Shown here: positions 17,169 through 25,666 of the stretch, one piece after another | How the letters are laid out: each line of letters starts with the position of its first letter | How positions within the stretch are numbered: the first letter of the stretch is position 1 | Assembly (NCBI GenBank): GCA_018992685.1 | Contig: JACVGT010000008.1 | Location: 1 to 64,000, forward strand | Source: Theionarchaea archaeon | Lineage (GTDB): Archaea > Methanobacteriota_B > Thermococci > Methanofastidiosales > SZ-28-30 | Length of the DNA stretch: 64,000 bases | Direction of reading: 5' to 3' | Program-made: the position numbers and the translations under genes | The notes under the pieces: generated by a model | Databases searched by the model: none | Told to the model about the DNA's origin: nothing | Seen by the model: only the letters and a program-made list of their open reading frames with translations

Positions 17169-18697
17169 TTGTAAACGCTGCAGGCAGAACGCTCCCCGAG
17201 CAGATTGGAGGCCAGAAGGTTGAACCCTTCAGAGGAGCATTTGCCACACCTCCCCGGAAGAAGAGACTGTCTCCTAAGCTCTCGTACGTGAAACCCAGCG
17301 AGGACAAACTCATTTCTCTGGAAGATGCTGTCAAGAACTACGTGAAAGATGGCATGACCATTTCGTTCCATCACCATCTGCGGGATGGGGACTACCTGGT
17401 GAACCAAGTGCTGGAGATGGTTTCCGACCTGGGGATCAAGGATATTGTCCTGGCATCCACAGCACTCTTCCCCGTTCACGAACCTGTGGTGCAGCACCTG
17501 ATGGAAGGCACCGTGCGCCGGATTGAAGGTAGTATGAATGGGCCGGTGGGAAGGGCGTGCTCTTTCGGACGCATGAAGGAAATAGCCACTCTCAGAGACC
17601 ATGGGGGGAGAGCAGCTGCTGTTGAAATGGGAGACCTTCCCATTGATGTGGCCTTCATTGCTGCTCCTACTGCAGACACCTACGGCAACTGCAATGGCGT
17701 CCACGGAAAATCAGCCTGTGGTCCCCTGGGTTATTCCTACCCAGACTCGCTCTACGCCAAGAAAGTCATTGCAGTCACTGACAACCTGGTAGAATATCCC
17801 GCAACCCCCATGAGCATCCATCAGACTCATGTGGATCACGTGGCTGAGATTGAAACCATTGGGAATCCGGAACGAATAGTTTCAGGCACCACACAGGTCA
17901 CCAGAAGTCCCACTAATTTGCAGATAGCAGATTTCGTGATAGAGACCATGGATGCTCTGGGAATTATCAGCAAAGGAGCTTCGATCCAGGCAGGCGCTGG
18001 AGGGATTTCCCTTTCTGTTACTTCTCAGATGGGAGATCTGATGGAAGACCGCCACGTGGTGGGCGGGTTTGGATTGGGGGGTGTTACCCAGTATCTGGTG
18101 GACATGCTGCACAGGGGGGTCATCCGAAAGATTCTGGATGCCCAGTGCTTTGATCTCACTGCAGTCCAGTCACTGCGGGAAGATCCCGATCATGTAGAAA
18201 TCAACATGATCTACAGCAGCCCATACAACAAAGGGTCTGTATACAACCAGCTGGACGCAGCGTTCCTGGGTGCTACAGAAGTGGATGTGGATTTCAATGT
18301 CAATGTCAACACCCATTCTGACGGACTGCTGCTTCATGGCATTGGGGGTCACCAGGGGCCTGCAGCCTGTGCCAAGGTCACCTTTATTACGGTACCCCTG
18401 TACAGAAAGAGAATTCCTGTGGTTCGGGACAGAGTAACAACAATTACCACTCCCGGAGAGGTCATTGATGTCATTGCCACAGAATACGGTATTGCTGTAA
18501 ATCCCAGGCGAAAAGATATCCTGAAACAGGTTGAAAAAGCCAAGATACCAGTGCTGACAATTGAAGAATTGAAAAAAGAAGCATATGACCTGTGTGGGGA
18601 GCCCGAACTTCCTGAAACCACAGATGACATTGTGGCTGCAATCCAGTGGAGAGACGGAACTGTCCTGGATACGGTAAAAAGAGTCGTGGAGACATAG
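17165..18697 (+). CDS. citF: Citrate lyase alpha subunit (acyl-ACP:citrate transferase)
   Basis: A 510-residue CitF: FRGAFATPPRKKRLSPKL near the start, FHHHLRDGDYLVNQVL, DVAFIAAPTADTYGN, GASIQAGAGGISLSV, GGFGLGGVTQYLVDML and TIEELKKEAYDL at the end. It belongs to the CoA-transferase superfamily and moves the acetyl-carrier onto citrate. GTG start overlaps the citE stop (GTGA). Full length and with no visible defect, so the lyase core is probably functional in this archaeon. Confidence 0.93.
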   Translation: MIVNAAGRTLPEQIGGQKVEPFRGAFATPPRKKRLSPKLSYVKPSEDKLISLEDAVKNYVKDGMTISFHHHLRDGDYLVNQVLEMVSDLGIKDIVLASTALFPVHEPVVQHLMEGTVRRIEGSMNGPVGRACSFGRMKEIATLRDHGGRAAAVEMGDLPIDVAFIAAPTADTYGNCNGVHGKSACGPLGYSYPDSLYAKKVIAVTDNLVEYPATPMSIHQTHVDHVAEIETIGNPERIVSGTTQVTRSPTNLQIADFVIETMDALGIISKGASIQAGAGGISLSVTSQMGDLMEDRHVVGGFGLGGVTQYLVDMLHRGVIRKILDAQCFDLTAVQSLREDPDHVEINMIYSSPYNKGSVYNQLDAAFLGATEVDVDFNVNVNTHSDGLLLHGIGGHQGPAACAKVTFITVPLYRKRIPVVRDRVTTITTPGEVIDVIATEYGIAVNPRRKDILKQVEKAKIPVLTIEELKKEAYDLCGEPELPETTDDIVAAIQWRDGTVLDTVKRVVET

Positions 18698-18738
18698 CGT
18701 GTCCCTTGCCCCCTCGCAACCCCAAGAGCCTGGAACCC

Positions 18739-19275
18739 ATGTTGATGGAGGACATCGAGCATTTTGCTGAATCCTGTTGCCAGCAGGATCCTGAAGACCC
18801 GCATCTTTTTGCTCACGTGCAGCTGGTAAGACAGTTTGCTGTGGAACTTGCCCGTTCCGAAACCGCAGACAGTGACGTGTGCGAGATAGCAGCCCTGCTC
18901 CATGATATTGGGAAGTGCACGGGAAGAAAAGATCATCACATAACTGGACGAGAGATGGCAGAACACGTTCTGGAGACAGTCACCCTCCAACAGGAAAGGA
19001 AAGACCTGATTCTGAAGTGTATTGTGAACCGCAGAGCCATCCCTTCAGAGGATGACGAGATTGAAGTCAGGATCGTGCAATCTGCTGACTGCCTGGGAGC
19101 ACTCTTCCATGATGAATGGCAGGAGCACTGCAGGAAGACAATGTCTCGGGACGTACTCATGCAGTTTTATAATGAAGGCTGCTTTCAAAGGCTCAGTATT
19201 GAATCTGCAAGAGCAATTGCCCTGCCCCGGCTGGAAATCCTGAAGGAACGGCTTATCACAGAATCCTTCCACTGA
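18739..19275 (+). CDS. HD-domain phosphohydrolase
   Basis: About 178 residues. The metal-binding HD motif is ALLHDIGKCTG, preceded by HVQLVRQFA and followed by HHITGREMAEHVL and VQSADCLGA, the H...HD...H...D order of the family. Substrate unknown. It starts 41 bases after citF on the same strand and may be in the citrate lyase transcript; a role tied to the lyase is inference only. The frame is open back to 18646 inside citF, but ATG 18739 (or 18745) gives the protein seen in homologous domains. Confidence 0.75.
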   Translation: MLMEDIEHFAESCCQQDPEDPHLFAHVQLVRQFAVELARSETADSDVCEIAALLHDIGKCTGRKDHHITGREMAEHVLETVTLQQERKDLILKCIVNRRAIPSEDDEIEVRIVQSADCLGALFHDEWQEHCRKTMSRDVLMQFYNEGCFQRLSIESARAIALPRLEILKERLITESFH

Positions 19276-19320
19276 CCCAGACCAGATGTATTCTCTCCGG
19301 GACACGGAATAGGACATGGG

Positions 19321-19914
19321 CTACCTGTGTTCTACAACATGCATGGCGAGATCTGCTAGGGTCTTCAGTATCAGAAACACCACCAGGGGAAGTGTCCCTG
19401 GCGAAATCACTCCAAAAACAATGATGACCAGATGCATGGGAAGGATACGAACGTAGGGAAAGAACATCACCCTGCCGATATTCGGTATCTTTTTCCTGTC
19501 CTGCCCCCTATTGTACCTGAATGAGAAGAAGTGATTAACTAGGAACACGAGAGATCCCAGTGCCACATACGGTATTTCAACGTGACCGCTCTGGGTAACC
19601 AGAAATGTCCCATAAATGAAGTGAAAGAACCCATAGTGGAGAGAGAAGAAAGTGGCCACCTGGCGTCTGGTCTTTGCAGTGGGAGGAACAGACTGATGGT
19701 TCATTGTGAACCCTTCTGTTGAGAACTTCTGCAGTGATAGAATGCGCGCGACATTGAACCCTCCAAGAATGACACTCTGGACCCAGTATACCGTCATGAG
19801 GGTACGCAGAGACCATGGTTCAACGAGAGCACAAACAATGGTGACGCCGTTGGAGAAAAGGAGCACCCAGAAGGATACGTCTTTATAGAAGTGTACAGGT
19901 CCTGGGTTGTTCAT
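19321..19914 (-). CDS. DUF6498-like membrane protein
   Basis: 197 residues with about five or six hydrophobic helices. Recognisable features are WSLRTLMTVYWVQSVILGGFNVARIL in the first half, FFSLHYGFFHFIYG in the middle and a C-terminal PMHLVIIVFG with LADLAMHVVEHR. This order resembles DUF6498, a family of uncharacterised integral membrane proteins. Conserved His residues in the helices hint at metal or quinone contact, but that is speculation. A TATA (TTTTATAG, minus strand near 19931) is about 27 bases before the ATG. Confidence 0.6.
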   Translation of the reverse strand: MNNPGPVHFYKDVSFWVLLFSNGVTIVCALVEPWSLRTLMTVYWVQSVILGGFNVARILSLQKFSTEGFTMNHQSVPPTAKTRRQVATFFSLHYGFFHFIYGTFLVTQSGHVEIPYVALGSLVFLVNHFFSFRYNRGQDRKKIPNIGRVMFFPYVRILPMHLVIIVFGVISPGTLPLVVFLILKTLADLAMHVVEHR

Positions 19915-20059
19915 GCATGCACTCTAAGAGCAGCTATAAAAGGATTTCTTTCCTATTTCTGGCTGTAACCCCCTCTGCTGTAAACCTTTAAATATGTCAA
20001 CTGCCCAGACATACAAATGGATCCAGTTCGTGCAGCACGGATCGACAGGAGGGACTACC

Positions 20060-20575
20060 ATGAATGAAGAATATCTCAGAAAGACATTTCCTCAAATAGA
20101 TCTCATAAAAGACCCTGATCTCAGAAAAAAAGTCATTTCTACATTCTTAAAGACTGCTCAGAGTGGAGGCTGGGATACGCTTGAAGGAATACCTTTCACC
20201 CTGCTCACCGATACATCAGTTACCTTTGCGGACCATACCAAGGCAGTGACTGACATGGCTGTCCACTGTGCAGATGTCATGCAGAAGTTCGTTCCCATCA
20301 ACCGGGACTATGTGGTGGCAGGTGGGCTCTTACACGACGTGGGAAAGCTGCTGGAATATCAGAAGAAAGAAGGGAAGGTCACCCAGAGCAGGTATGGTGC
20401 CTTGCTGCGGCATCCCGTGTCCGGTGCAGTCATTGCTGGTGAAGTCGGTCTTCCCCCGGAGATCATCCACATTATTAGTGCCCACTCCAAAGAAGGTGAT
20501 GCTGTCAAGAGAATTCCTGAAGCCATCATCATCCATCACTGCGATTTCGTACACTTTGAGAGTTTGAAGAAATAG
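20060..20575 (+). CDS. HD-domain phosphohydrolase
   Basis: 171 residues: DHTKAVTDMAVHCADVM, VAGGLLHDVGKLLEY, LLRHPVSGAVIAGEVGLP and IIHHCDFVHFE give the HD family ligands in order. The substrate is unknown. The ATG at 20060 follows GGAGGGA with proper spacing and a TATA (CTTTAAATATG near 19986) lies 70 bases upstream, so this message has a leader. It is the second HD protein within 2 kb, and both flank the citrate lyase/PrpD-like genes. Confidence 0.8.
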   Translation: MNEEYLRKTFPQIDLIKDPDLRKKVISTFLKTAQSGGWDTLEGIPFTLLTDTSVTFADHTKAVTDMAVHCADVMQKFVPINRDYVVAGGLLHDVGKLLEYQKKEGKVTQSRYGALLRHPVSGAVIAGEVGLPPEIIHIISAHSKEGDAVKRIPEAIIIHHCDFVHFESLKK

Positions 20576-20687
20576 ACTGTTGCAGGTACCCCGTGAGACC
20601 TTCATACTCGAGTCAGGAGAACCAGGCTGCCCCGGGAATCTGCAATATTTATATTGATATATGAGAATGCGTGCTGGAGGTTTTCTC

Positions 20688-22064
20688 ATGGAATCTATCA
20701 GTCAAAAAATGGCACAATTCGCCCTCCGCCTGGAGTATAAGGACATCCCTCCAGAGGCGGTGAAGGAGGCTAAACGATTCCTCCTGGACAGCATCGGATG
20801 TGCCCTGGCTGCCTGTCATAATGAGGACATGGATAATGCAGTGCAGTATATTACAAATTTAGGCGGGCACCCACAATCCACCATCATTGGATATGGACAC
20901 AAAACCAACATGCCAAATGCAGCCCTGATGAACTCTCTTCTCATACGAGCTCTTGATTACAATGACATCTACTGGAAGCAGGACCCGTCTCACCCTTCAG
21001 ATATTATTCCCGCTGCCCTATGTCCTGGTGAATACCGACACTGCTCTGGAAAAGAGCTGATCACCAGTATTGTCATTGCGTATGAACTTGAGATGCGCCT
21101 GTGTCTGGCAGCTCATCCCGGTGTGCGGGAAGTCGGGTGGCACCATGCTACCCTGACCCAGTTCGTCAGCCCCATCGTGGCAGGCGTCTCCCTGGGATTG
21201 ACAGAGGAACAGATAGTGGCTGCTGTGGGCATCTCTGGATCTTCTCACTCCACCTTCGGTGGCGTGGTGGCAGGAGCTCTCACCAACATGAAGAACACGG
21301 CAGATCCCATGGCGACAGAAGCGGGTGTGCGGGCAGCCATGCTCGCTCAAACGGGATATACAGGACCTGTCCACGTGTATGAAGGAAAAGAGGGGTTGTT
21401 CCAGGTCATCAACAATGTCAAGTGGGATGAATCCATACTTACTGAGCATCTGGGCACGGACTTTCTGATTACCCAGTGTGAGTACAAGGCCTTCCCCACT
21501 GAAGCCTTGACCCATCAGCCAATAACTGCTGTCTTAACCCTCATGGAGGAGAACACCGTTGACCCACACCAGGTCACAGAAATCCTCGTTGAAACTACCA
21601 CACGGGGAGCTGACATTCTGTCTGATCCCTCAAAGTACAACCCCACCACCAAGGAGACAGCTGATCACTCCCTTCCCTACTGTATTGCGGTAGCTGCAGC
21701 CAAGGGGAACGTACTGCCCAGTGACTTTGAGGAACAAGCACTCTTTGACCCTCTGGTGCGGGAGTTGATCAAAAAGGTGAAAGTGGTCGCCAATCCGGAA
21801 ATTGATTCCCTCTTCCCCAAGATCAAGCGTGCCGTCTGTTCCATAACCACCAAAGAGGGAAAGACGTACACGAGACAGGAAGATTTCGCCAGGGGAAGCA
21901 CAGGATATCCCATGACAGACCAAGAGCTCGTCAGCAAGTTCAAAGCGAACTCAGGTACTCAGATGTCAGAATCACGTCTTGAAAAGATTACGGATGCCAC
22001 CTTCAACTGCGAAAAGTTCACAGATATCACCGATTACATGGAAATCCTTGTTAGCGACCTGTAA
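20688..22064 (+). CDS. MmgE/PrpD family enzyme
   Basis: 458 residues in the MmgE/PrpD order: AQFALRLEYKDIPPEAV, FLLDSIGCALAA, ALMNSLLIRALDYNDIY, HHATLTQFVSP, GVAGALTNMKN-like GVVAGALTNMK, and CEYKAFPTEALTHQPITAVL. The family contains 2-methylcitrate dehydratase, cis-aconitate decarboxylase and epimerases. Given the citrate lyase genes 2 kb upstream, a substrate of the citrate/methylcitrate/citramalate group is plausible, but the exact reaction cannot be read. ATG chosen for CTGGAGG eight bases upstream; TATA is TTTATATTG near 20648. Confidence 0.85.
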   Translation: MESISQKMAQFALRLEYKDIPPEAVKEAKRFLLDSIGCALAACHNEDMDNAVQYITNLGGHPQSTIIGYGHKTNMPNAALMNSLLIRALDYNDIYWKQDPSHPSDIIPAALCPGEYRHCSGKELITSIVIAYELEMRLCLAAHPGVREVGWHHATLTQFVSPIVAGVSLGLTEEQIVAAVGISGSSHSTFGGVVAGALTNMKNTADPMATEAGVRAAMLAQTGYTGPVHVYEGKEGLFQVINNVKWDESILTEHLGTDFLITQCEYKAFPTEALTHQPITAVLTLMEENTVDPHQVTEILVETTTRGADILSDPSKYNPTTKETADHSLPYCIAVAAAKGNVLPSDFEEQALFDPLVRELIKKVKVVANPEIDSLFPKIKRAVCSITTKEGKTYTRQEDFARGSTGYPMTDQELVSKFKANSGTQMSESRLEKITDATFNCEKFTDITDYMEILVSDL

Positions 22065-22090
22065 TTTCCTTTTCTTTCTTTCTTGAATGT
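22065..22090 (+). terminator. Pyrimidine-rich terminator
   Basis: Immediately behind the stop is TTTCCTTTTCTTTCTTTC, a T-rich tract as used by archaeal RNA polymerase for termination. Confidence 0.4.
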
Positions 22091-22343
22091 TTTCATTTTC
22101 TATCTTCTTGAAATGACCTGTGTTATTGAACCAGAACTCTGGGGAATGTCCTCTGGTCATTTTCAAATGCTCAGTACGGCACGTGCAGTTCAAACCTCCT
22201 CATAGTGCCTCTTACACGGGTAGTTCTTCATCTACTTTACATAAGTAAATATAACTGAATTCCAGGACTGGAATCAAAGCACGGTACCGTATTTGTTCCA
22301 CAACATTTAAAAGGTAGATGCAGAATAACGAGCAGGTGTTACT
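22091..22343. other. Intergenic stretch upstream of the flavoprotein
   Basis: No gene seen. It holds an inverted repeat TTTAC-ATAA-GTAAA at 22236-22249 and a TATA (ATTTAAAAGG near 22305-22314) about 38 bases before the ATG at 22344. The inverted repeat could be an operator but has no second copy here. Confidence 0.3.
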
Positions 22344-23309
22344 ATGCCCGAGAAAAAGGAGTATGATGTTGTCATTGTTGGAGGAGGACCTGGAGGACTC
22401 ACTACTGGCATCATGTGCGCGGACAGAAAGCTTGACGTTCTGGTGCTGGAAGGTGGAACGTGGGGAGGGCTGCTGGCCACACTCTATCCTAACAAGGTGA
22501 TCCCGAATTATCCAGGATTTCCTGACGGAATTGTCGCCATTGAGCTGGTGAGACGTTGGCTGAAGCAGGCCAAAGCATCAGGTATCGACATGAAAAACGA
22601 ACGAGTCGTGGAGATAACCCCTGATAGAAAGGTCATAGTCCAAGATGGAAAAGAATACCGTGGCAAAGTGATCATTATTGCAGTCGGGATCAGACCTCGA
22701 GAGCTGGGAATTGCCGGTGAATCAAAGTTCAATAAGAAAGACAAAGGTGTCTTCTACTATGTAACCCACCCAGAAGACTTCATTAGCAAGCACGTGCTGG
22801 TGATAGGAGGGGGAGACACTGCTATTGATGCCACTCTTGATCTGGTAGACCTGGCTCAGGAAATTACGATTGCTCATCGTAAGGAAGCCTTCAGAGGAGT
22901 TGATGAAAACGTTGAAAAGATGAAGAAGAGCGAAAAGATCAATATCCTCATGAACACTGAACTGGAAAAGATTGAAGGAGACGACACGGTGAAAAAGGTA
23001 ACCCTGTGGAACAACCGAGAAGACAGGAGTTACCAGATGGATATGGACGCAGTTATTCTCAGTGTCGGAATGGTACCCAACAGTGAAATCTTCGACAAGG
23101 TTGGCATCAAGGCAGACAAGAGAGGATACATTGTCACCGACACATCACAGAGAACGAATGTTGAAGGAATCTTCGCTGTGGGGGACATTGTGGAAGGCGC
23201 GTTCAAACTGATCATTGTGGGAGCAGCACATGGTGCAGTGGCGGCTCACCACGCTTATGCATATATCAACAAGCCATACTGGGCGGCTGAAGAACAGTGG
23301 AAGGGATAG
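22344..23309 (+). CDS. Thioredoxin-reductase-like flavoprotein lacking the redox CXXC
   Basis: 321 residues with the two-nucleotide-binding fold: FAD motif GGGPGG (13-18), NADP(H) motif VIGGGDTAIDA (153-163), and a C-terminal GIFAVGDIVEG FAD motif. Where thioredoxin reductases have Cys-Ala-Thr-Cys, this protein has YYVTHPED (138-145), so it cannot reduce thioredoxin in the usual way. Such proteins act as ferredoxin/flavodoxin-NADP reductases (YumC type) or with separate disulfide partners. A C-terminal extension (INKPYWAAEEQWKG) is present. A Cys-rich microORF follows 22 bases later. Confidence 0.85.
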   Translation: MPEKKEYDVVIVGGGPGGLTTGIMCADRKLDVLVLEGGTWGGLLATLYPNKVIPNYPGFPDGIVAIELVRRWLKQAKASGIDMKNERVVEITPDRKVIVQDGKEYRGKVIIIAVGIRPRELGIAGESKFNKKDKGVFYYVTHPEDFISKHVLVIGGGDTAIDATLDLVDLAQEITIAHRKEAFRGVDENVEKMKKSEKINILMNTELEKIEGDDTVKKVTLWNNREDRSYQMDMDAVILSVGMVPNSEIFDKVGIKADKRGYIVTDTSQRTNVEGIFAVGDIVEGAFKLIIVGAAHGAVAAHHAYAYINKPYWAAEEQWKG

Positions 23310-23330
23310 TCCTTCCTTTCTTTTCCATTC

Positions 23331-23450
23331 ATGATGGACGGCGACGTGAAGAGTTACGTTGAAGAAGATTTGTGGACACGGGATTCTTCTGCCCTGTGCT
23401 CGATATGTGGAATTGCCTGTACCCCGGGCCTGCTGGTTTTGGATGTCTAG
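23331..23450 (+). CDS. 39-residue Cys-rich microprotein
   Basis: ATG at 23331 is 22 bases after the flavoprotein stop and opens MMDGDVKSYVEEDLW, then ALCSICGIACTPGLLVLDV, ending in TAG. The CX2CX3C cluster could bind Zn or Fe-S or form a disulfide. There is no clear SD or TATA of its own, so it would have to be read through from the flavoprotein. No family recognised; a chance ORF remains possible. Confidence 0.35.
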   Translation: MMDGDVKSYVEEDLWTRDSSALCSICGIACTPGLLVLDV

Positions 23451-23501
23451 ATTCTCAGAATTTGCATAAAACCCCCACTCAAACCCGCATGGTTCAACAC
23501 A

Positions 23502-24722
23502 ATGTTTTTAAGACAACTGATTGCAGGGGACAAAGTGAAAAAAGCCCCTGTGTATATTACCGTTGCAGGGTATTCCATTGGACTGTATGCCCTCACGTAC
23601 GTGGACTATTTTGCGGTGGCACTGGGGACAACTCCCTTGCTGCAGTCTGTTTTGGTCAGTGTGAGAAACCTGGGTGGGAACATGCTGCAGCTCTTCTGGG
23701 GGGCTCTGTCAGATAAGAGAGGTAGGAAAACCTTTCTGTTGTATGGATTTTTAGTGTATGGAGTAACCTCTGTGAGTTTTCTGGCAATATCCTCCCCTAT
23801 CACTCTCATTCTGCTGGTCATCATACAGTCATTGCTGGGTTCGACTATCGTACCGGCGTGGAATGCACTGCTTGGTGACTATAGTGTGAGAAAAACCAGG
23901 GGCGCATTCATTGGAGAGGTTACTGCATTTGGAACTGTTGCTGCTGTCTTTGCCATTTTACTCATAGGATATGTCTCTGATTTGGTCCCGGGGGAAATCA
24001 ACCAGTACTTTGTGCCCTTTGCCGTGGCTGCCTTCTGTTTCTTCCTGGCTGCTGTGTCCTCCCGGAGGATTACGGAACACATGAAGCCCGTGACCGCCAC
24101 GGCGACACTGCGAGAAGCAGTCCTCAAGGACAGGCGGTTCACCAAGTTCCTGTGGATCAATGGGATCTACCGGGCGATGATGGCTCTGGCCTGGCCTCTT
24201 TTCGCCTTCGTAACGGTGGATGTCGTCGGGGCAACCAAGTTTCAAATATCAATTATCTGGGCTATCCACATGTTCATAGGGGCACTCAGCCAGAAATATG
24301 GAGGGATGCTTTCCGATAGAATCGGCAGGAGAAAATCTCTTTTCTGGTTTCATCTCCCCTTTTTCATGGTGTCCTTGTTGTATGCAATCGCAGACAACTG
24401 GTTGTATCTGGTGGCAGCCTCGTTTCTTGGTGGATTCGGTATGGGGGCAGGAACTGTCGCCCTCAATTCATACATATTGGATTGTGCACATGAGGAGAAA
24501 CGCGCTTCATATACTGCCCTGAACAATGTGGTGTTCGGGATAACATCTTTTTGTGCCAGCATGGCATCAGGCGCTGCCGCTGAATACGTTACTGGAACAC
24601 TTGGATTGGTTCCTGCTCTTCATGCGATGCTCCTGTCAATTTCGGTGCTTCGGTTCTGCTCGGTGTTTCTGTACTTGAAGACAGATGAAACCCTGTATGC
24701 AGTAGGTGTAGAATCTACTTGA
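23502..24722 (+). CDS. MFS transporter
   Basis: 406 residues with about 12 membrane helices. The A-motif between helices 2 and 3 reads GALSDKRGRKTFLLYG and a second copy in the other half reads GMLSDRIGRRKSLFW. N-terminal LYALTYVDYFAVALGTTPLLQSVLVS follows the family. Substrate unknown, drug or sugar export is possible. The 3' end overlaps the convergent Lrp/AsnC gene by eight bases. GCATAAAAC at 23464 may be the TATA, 38 bases upstream. Confidence 0.85.
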   Translation: MFLRQLIAGDKVKKAPVYITVAGYSIGLYALTYVDYFAVALGTTPLLQSVLVSVRNLGGNMLQLFWGALSDKRGRKTFLLYGFLVYGVTSVSFLAISSPITLILLVIIQSLLGSTIVPAWNALLGDYSVRKTRGAFIGEVTAFGTVAAVFAILLIGYVSDLVPGEINQYFVPFAVAAFCFFLAAVSSRRITEHMKPVTATATLREAVLKDRRFTKFLWINGIYRAMMALAWPLFAFVTVDVVGATKFQISIIWAIHMFIGALSQKYGGMLSDRIGRRKSLFWFHLPFFMVSLLYAIADNWLYLVAASFLGGFGMGAGTVALNSYILDCAHEEKRASYTALNNVVFGITSFCASMASGAAAEYVTGTLGLVPALHAMLLSISVLRFCSVFLYLKTDETLYAVGVEST

Positions 24723-25182
24723 TAGATAACCGGATATCTTCTTTTGTGGTATGGATGCAGATGAGCAGGTTGAGGTCACGAACGCTCCCAATGGCCGCAA
24801 CCTTTTCAATGAGAAATGCCCTCAAGGCAGTGGTATCCGGAACCTTGACTTTGATCAATATGTCCTGCTCCCCCGAGATTTCATGGACTTCCAGGACCTC
24901 GTCCACCTGTGCCAGCTTCTGTGCAGTTTCCTCAACAGCAGAAATTGGATGGACAGACACGCCAATATATGCAGTCGTTGAAATTCCTATCATCTCCCCA
25001 TCCAGTAGAGGTACAACTGCTTTGATCACTTTCTGATCTTTCAATCGTTTCGTTCTATCGTAGATTGTAGATTCGGGAGCACCTATTTCCGAAGCAAGGA
25101 TTTTATACGATGTGGTGGCATCCTCCTGCAATTTCCTGAGAATTCTCTTGTCAAGCTCGTCCAGTTTCGGCTCCCTCTTCAT
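24715..25182 (-). CDS. Lrp/AsnC family transcription regulator
   Basis: 155 residues: helix-turn-helix at about 8-60 (LDELDKRILRKLQEDA, ASEIGAPESTIYDRTKRL) and a C-terminal RAM effector domain (AYIGVSVHP, EVLEVHEISGEQDILIKVKV). These regulators bind amino acids and form octamers. A TATA (ATAAATATATCC on the minus strand near 25199-25210) is about 28 bases before the ATG, so the gene is leaderless. It is convergent with the MFS gene; targets are unknown. Confidence 0.92.
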   Translation of the reverse strand: MKREPKLDELDKRILRKLQEDATTSYKILASEIGAPESTIYDRTKRLKDQKVIKAVVPLLDGEMIGISTTAYIGVSVHPISAVEETAQKLAQVDEVLEVHEISGEQDILIKVKVPDTTALRAFLIEKVAAIGSVRDLNLLICIHTTKEDIRLSIK

Positions 25183-25277
25183 GAGTAGGATTCACGGTGG
25201 ATATATTTATTCTTTGTGGTAGGGTTGCATTTTTGAGTAATCAGTCCTCAGTTATCAGGTTTGAGTACTTCCAGACT

Positions 25278-25664
25278 ATGGGAATCGTGCGAATTACAGA
25301 CAGAAAAGGCTGTCTTATACCTGTGGTCTCGGGCATCATCACCCGATCCTTTTCTGACAATAACAGGGGCAATCCACGAACCTCCACCAATTCCCTGTTC
25401 AGATATGCCTTTTACCTTTATCCACCGTCAACCGAACAAAAAGCAGATGACGGCGTGCGCCAGAATACCTTGGAACAATCTCACCGCGGACCCGAACAAT
25501 CAACATCAAGATATCCTGAATTCGAAACTCGATGGATAATCAAGAAACCACCTCTCGGAGTTGACCTGATTCCCGAGGTTGATGGGGCTCAGGATGATTC
25601 TTTCAGGGTTCCAGTGGAGTCTGGACGCTGCATAAGGTTTAAATACAACGTTGAAAGGTCATAG
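25278..25664 (+). CDS. Hypothetical protein of unknown function
   Basis: The space between the regulator and the glycosyltransferase is open in this frame from 25197 to TAG 25662-25664, longer than expected by chance in a 480-base gap. From ATG 25278 the reading is MGIVRITDRKGCLIPVVSG, with a protein-like end (RWIIKKPPLGVDLIPEV). No clear promoter or SD precedes it, its middle is low in complexity, and the TATA of the next gene lies in its last codons. It may be a decayed or fast-evolving gene, or chance. Confidence 0.35.
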   Translation: MGIVRITDRKGCLIPVVSGIITRSFSDNNRGNPRTSTNSLFRYAFYLYPPSTEQKADDGVRQNTLEQSHRGPEQSTSRYPEFETRWIIKKPPLGVDLIPEVDGAQDDSFRVPVESGRCIRFKYNVERS

Positions 25665-25666
25665 TA

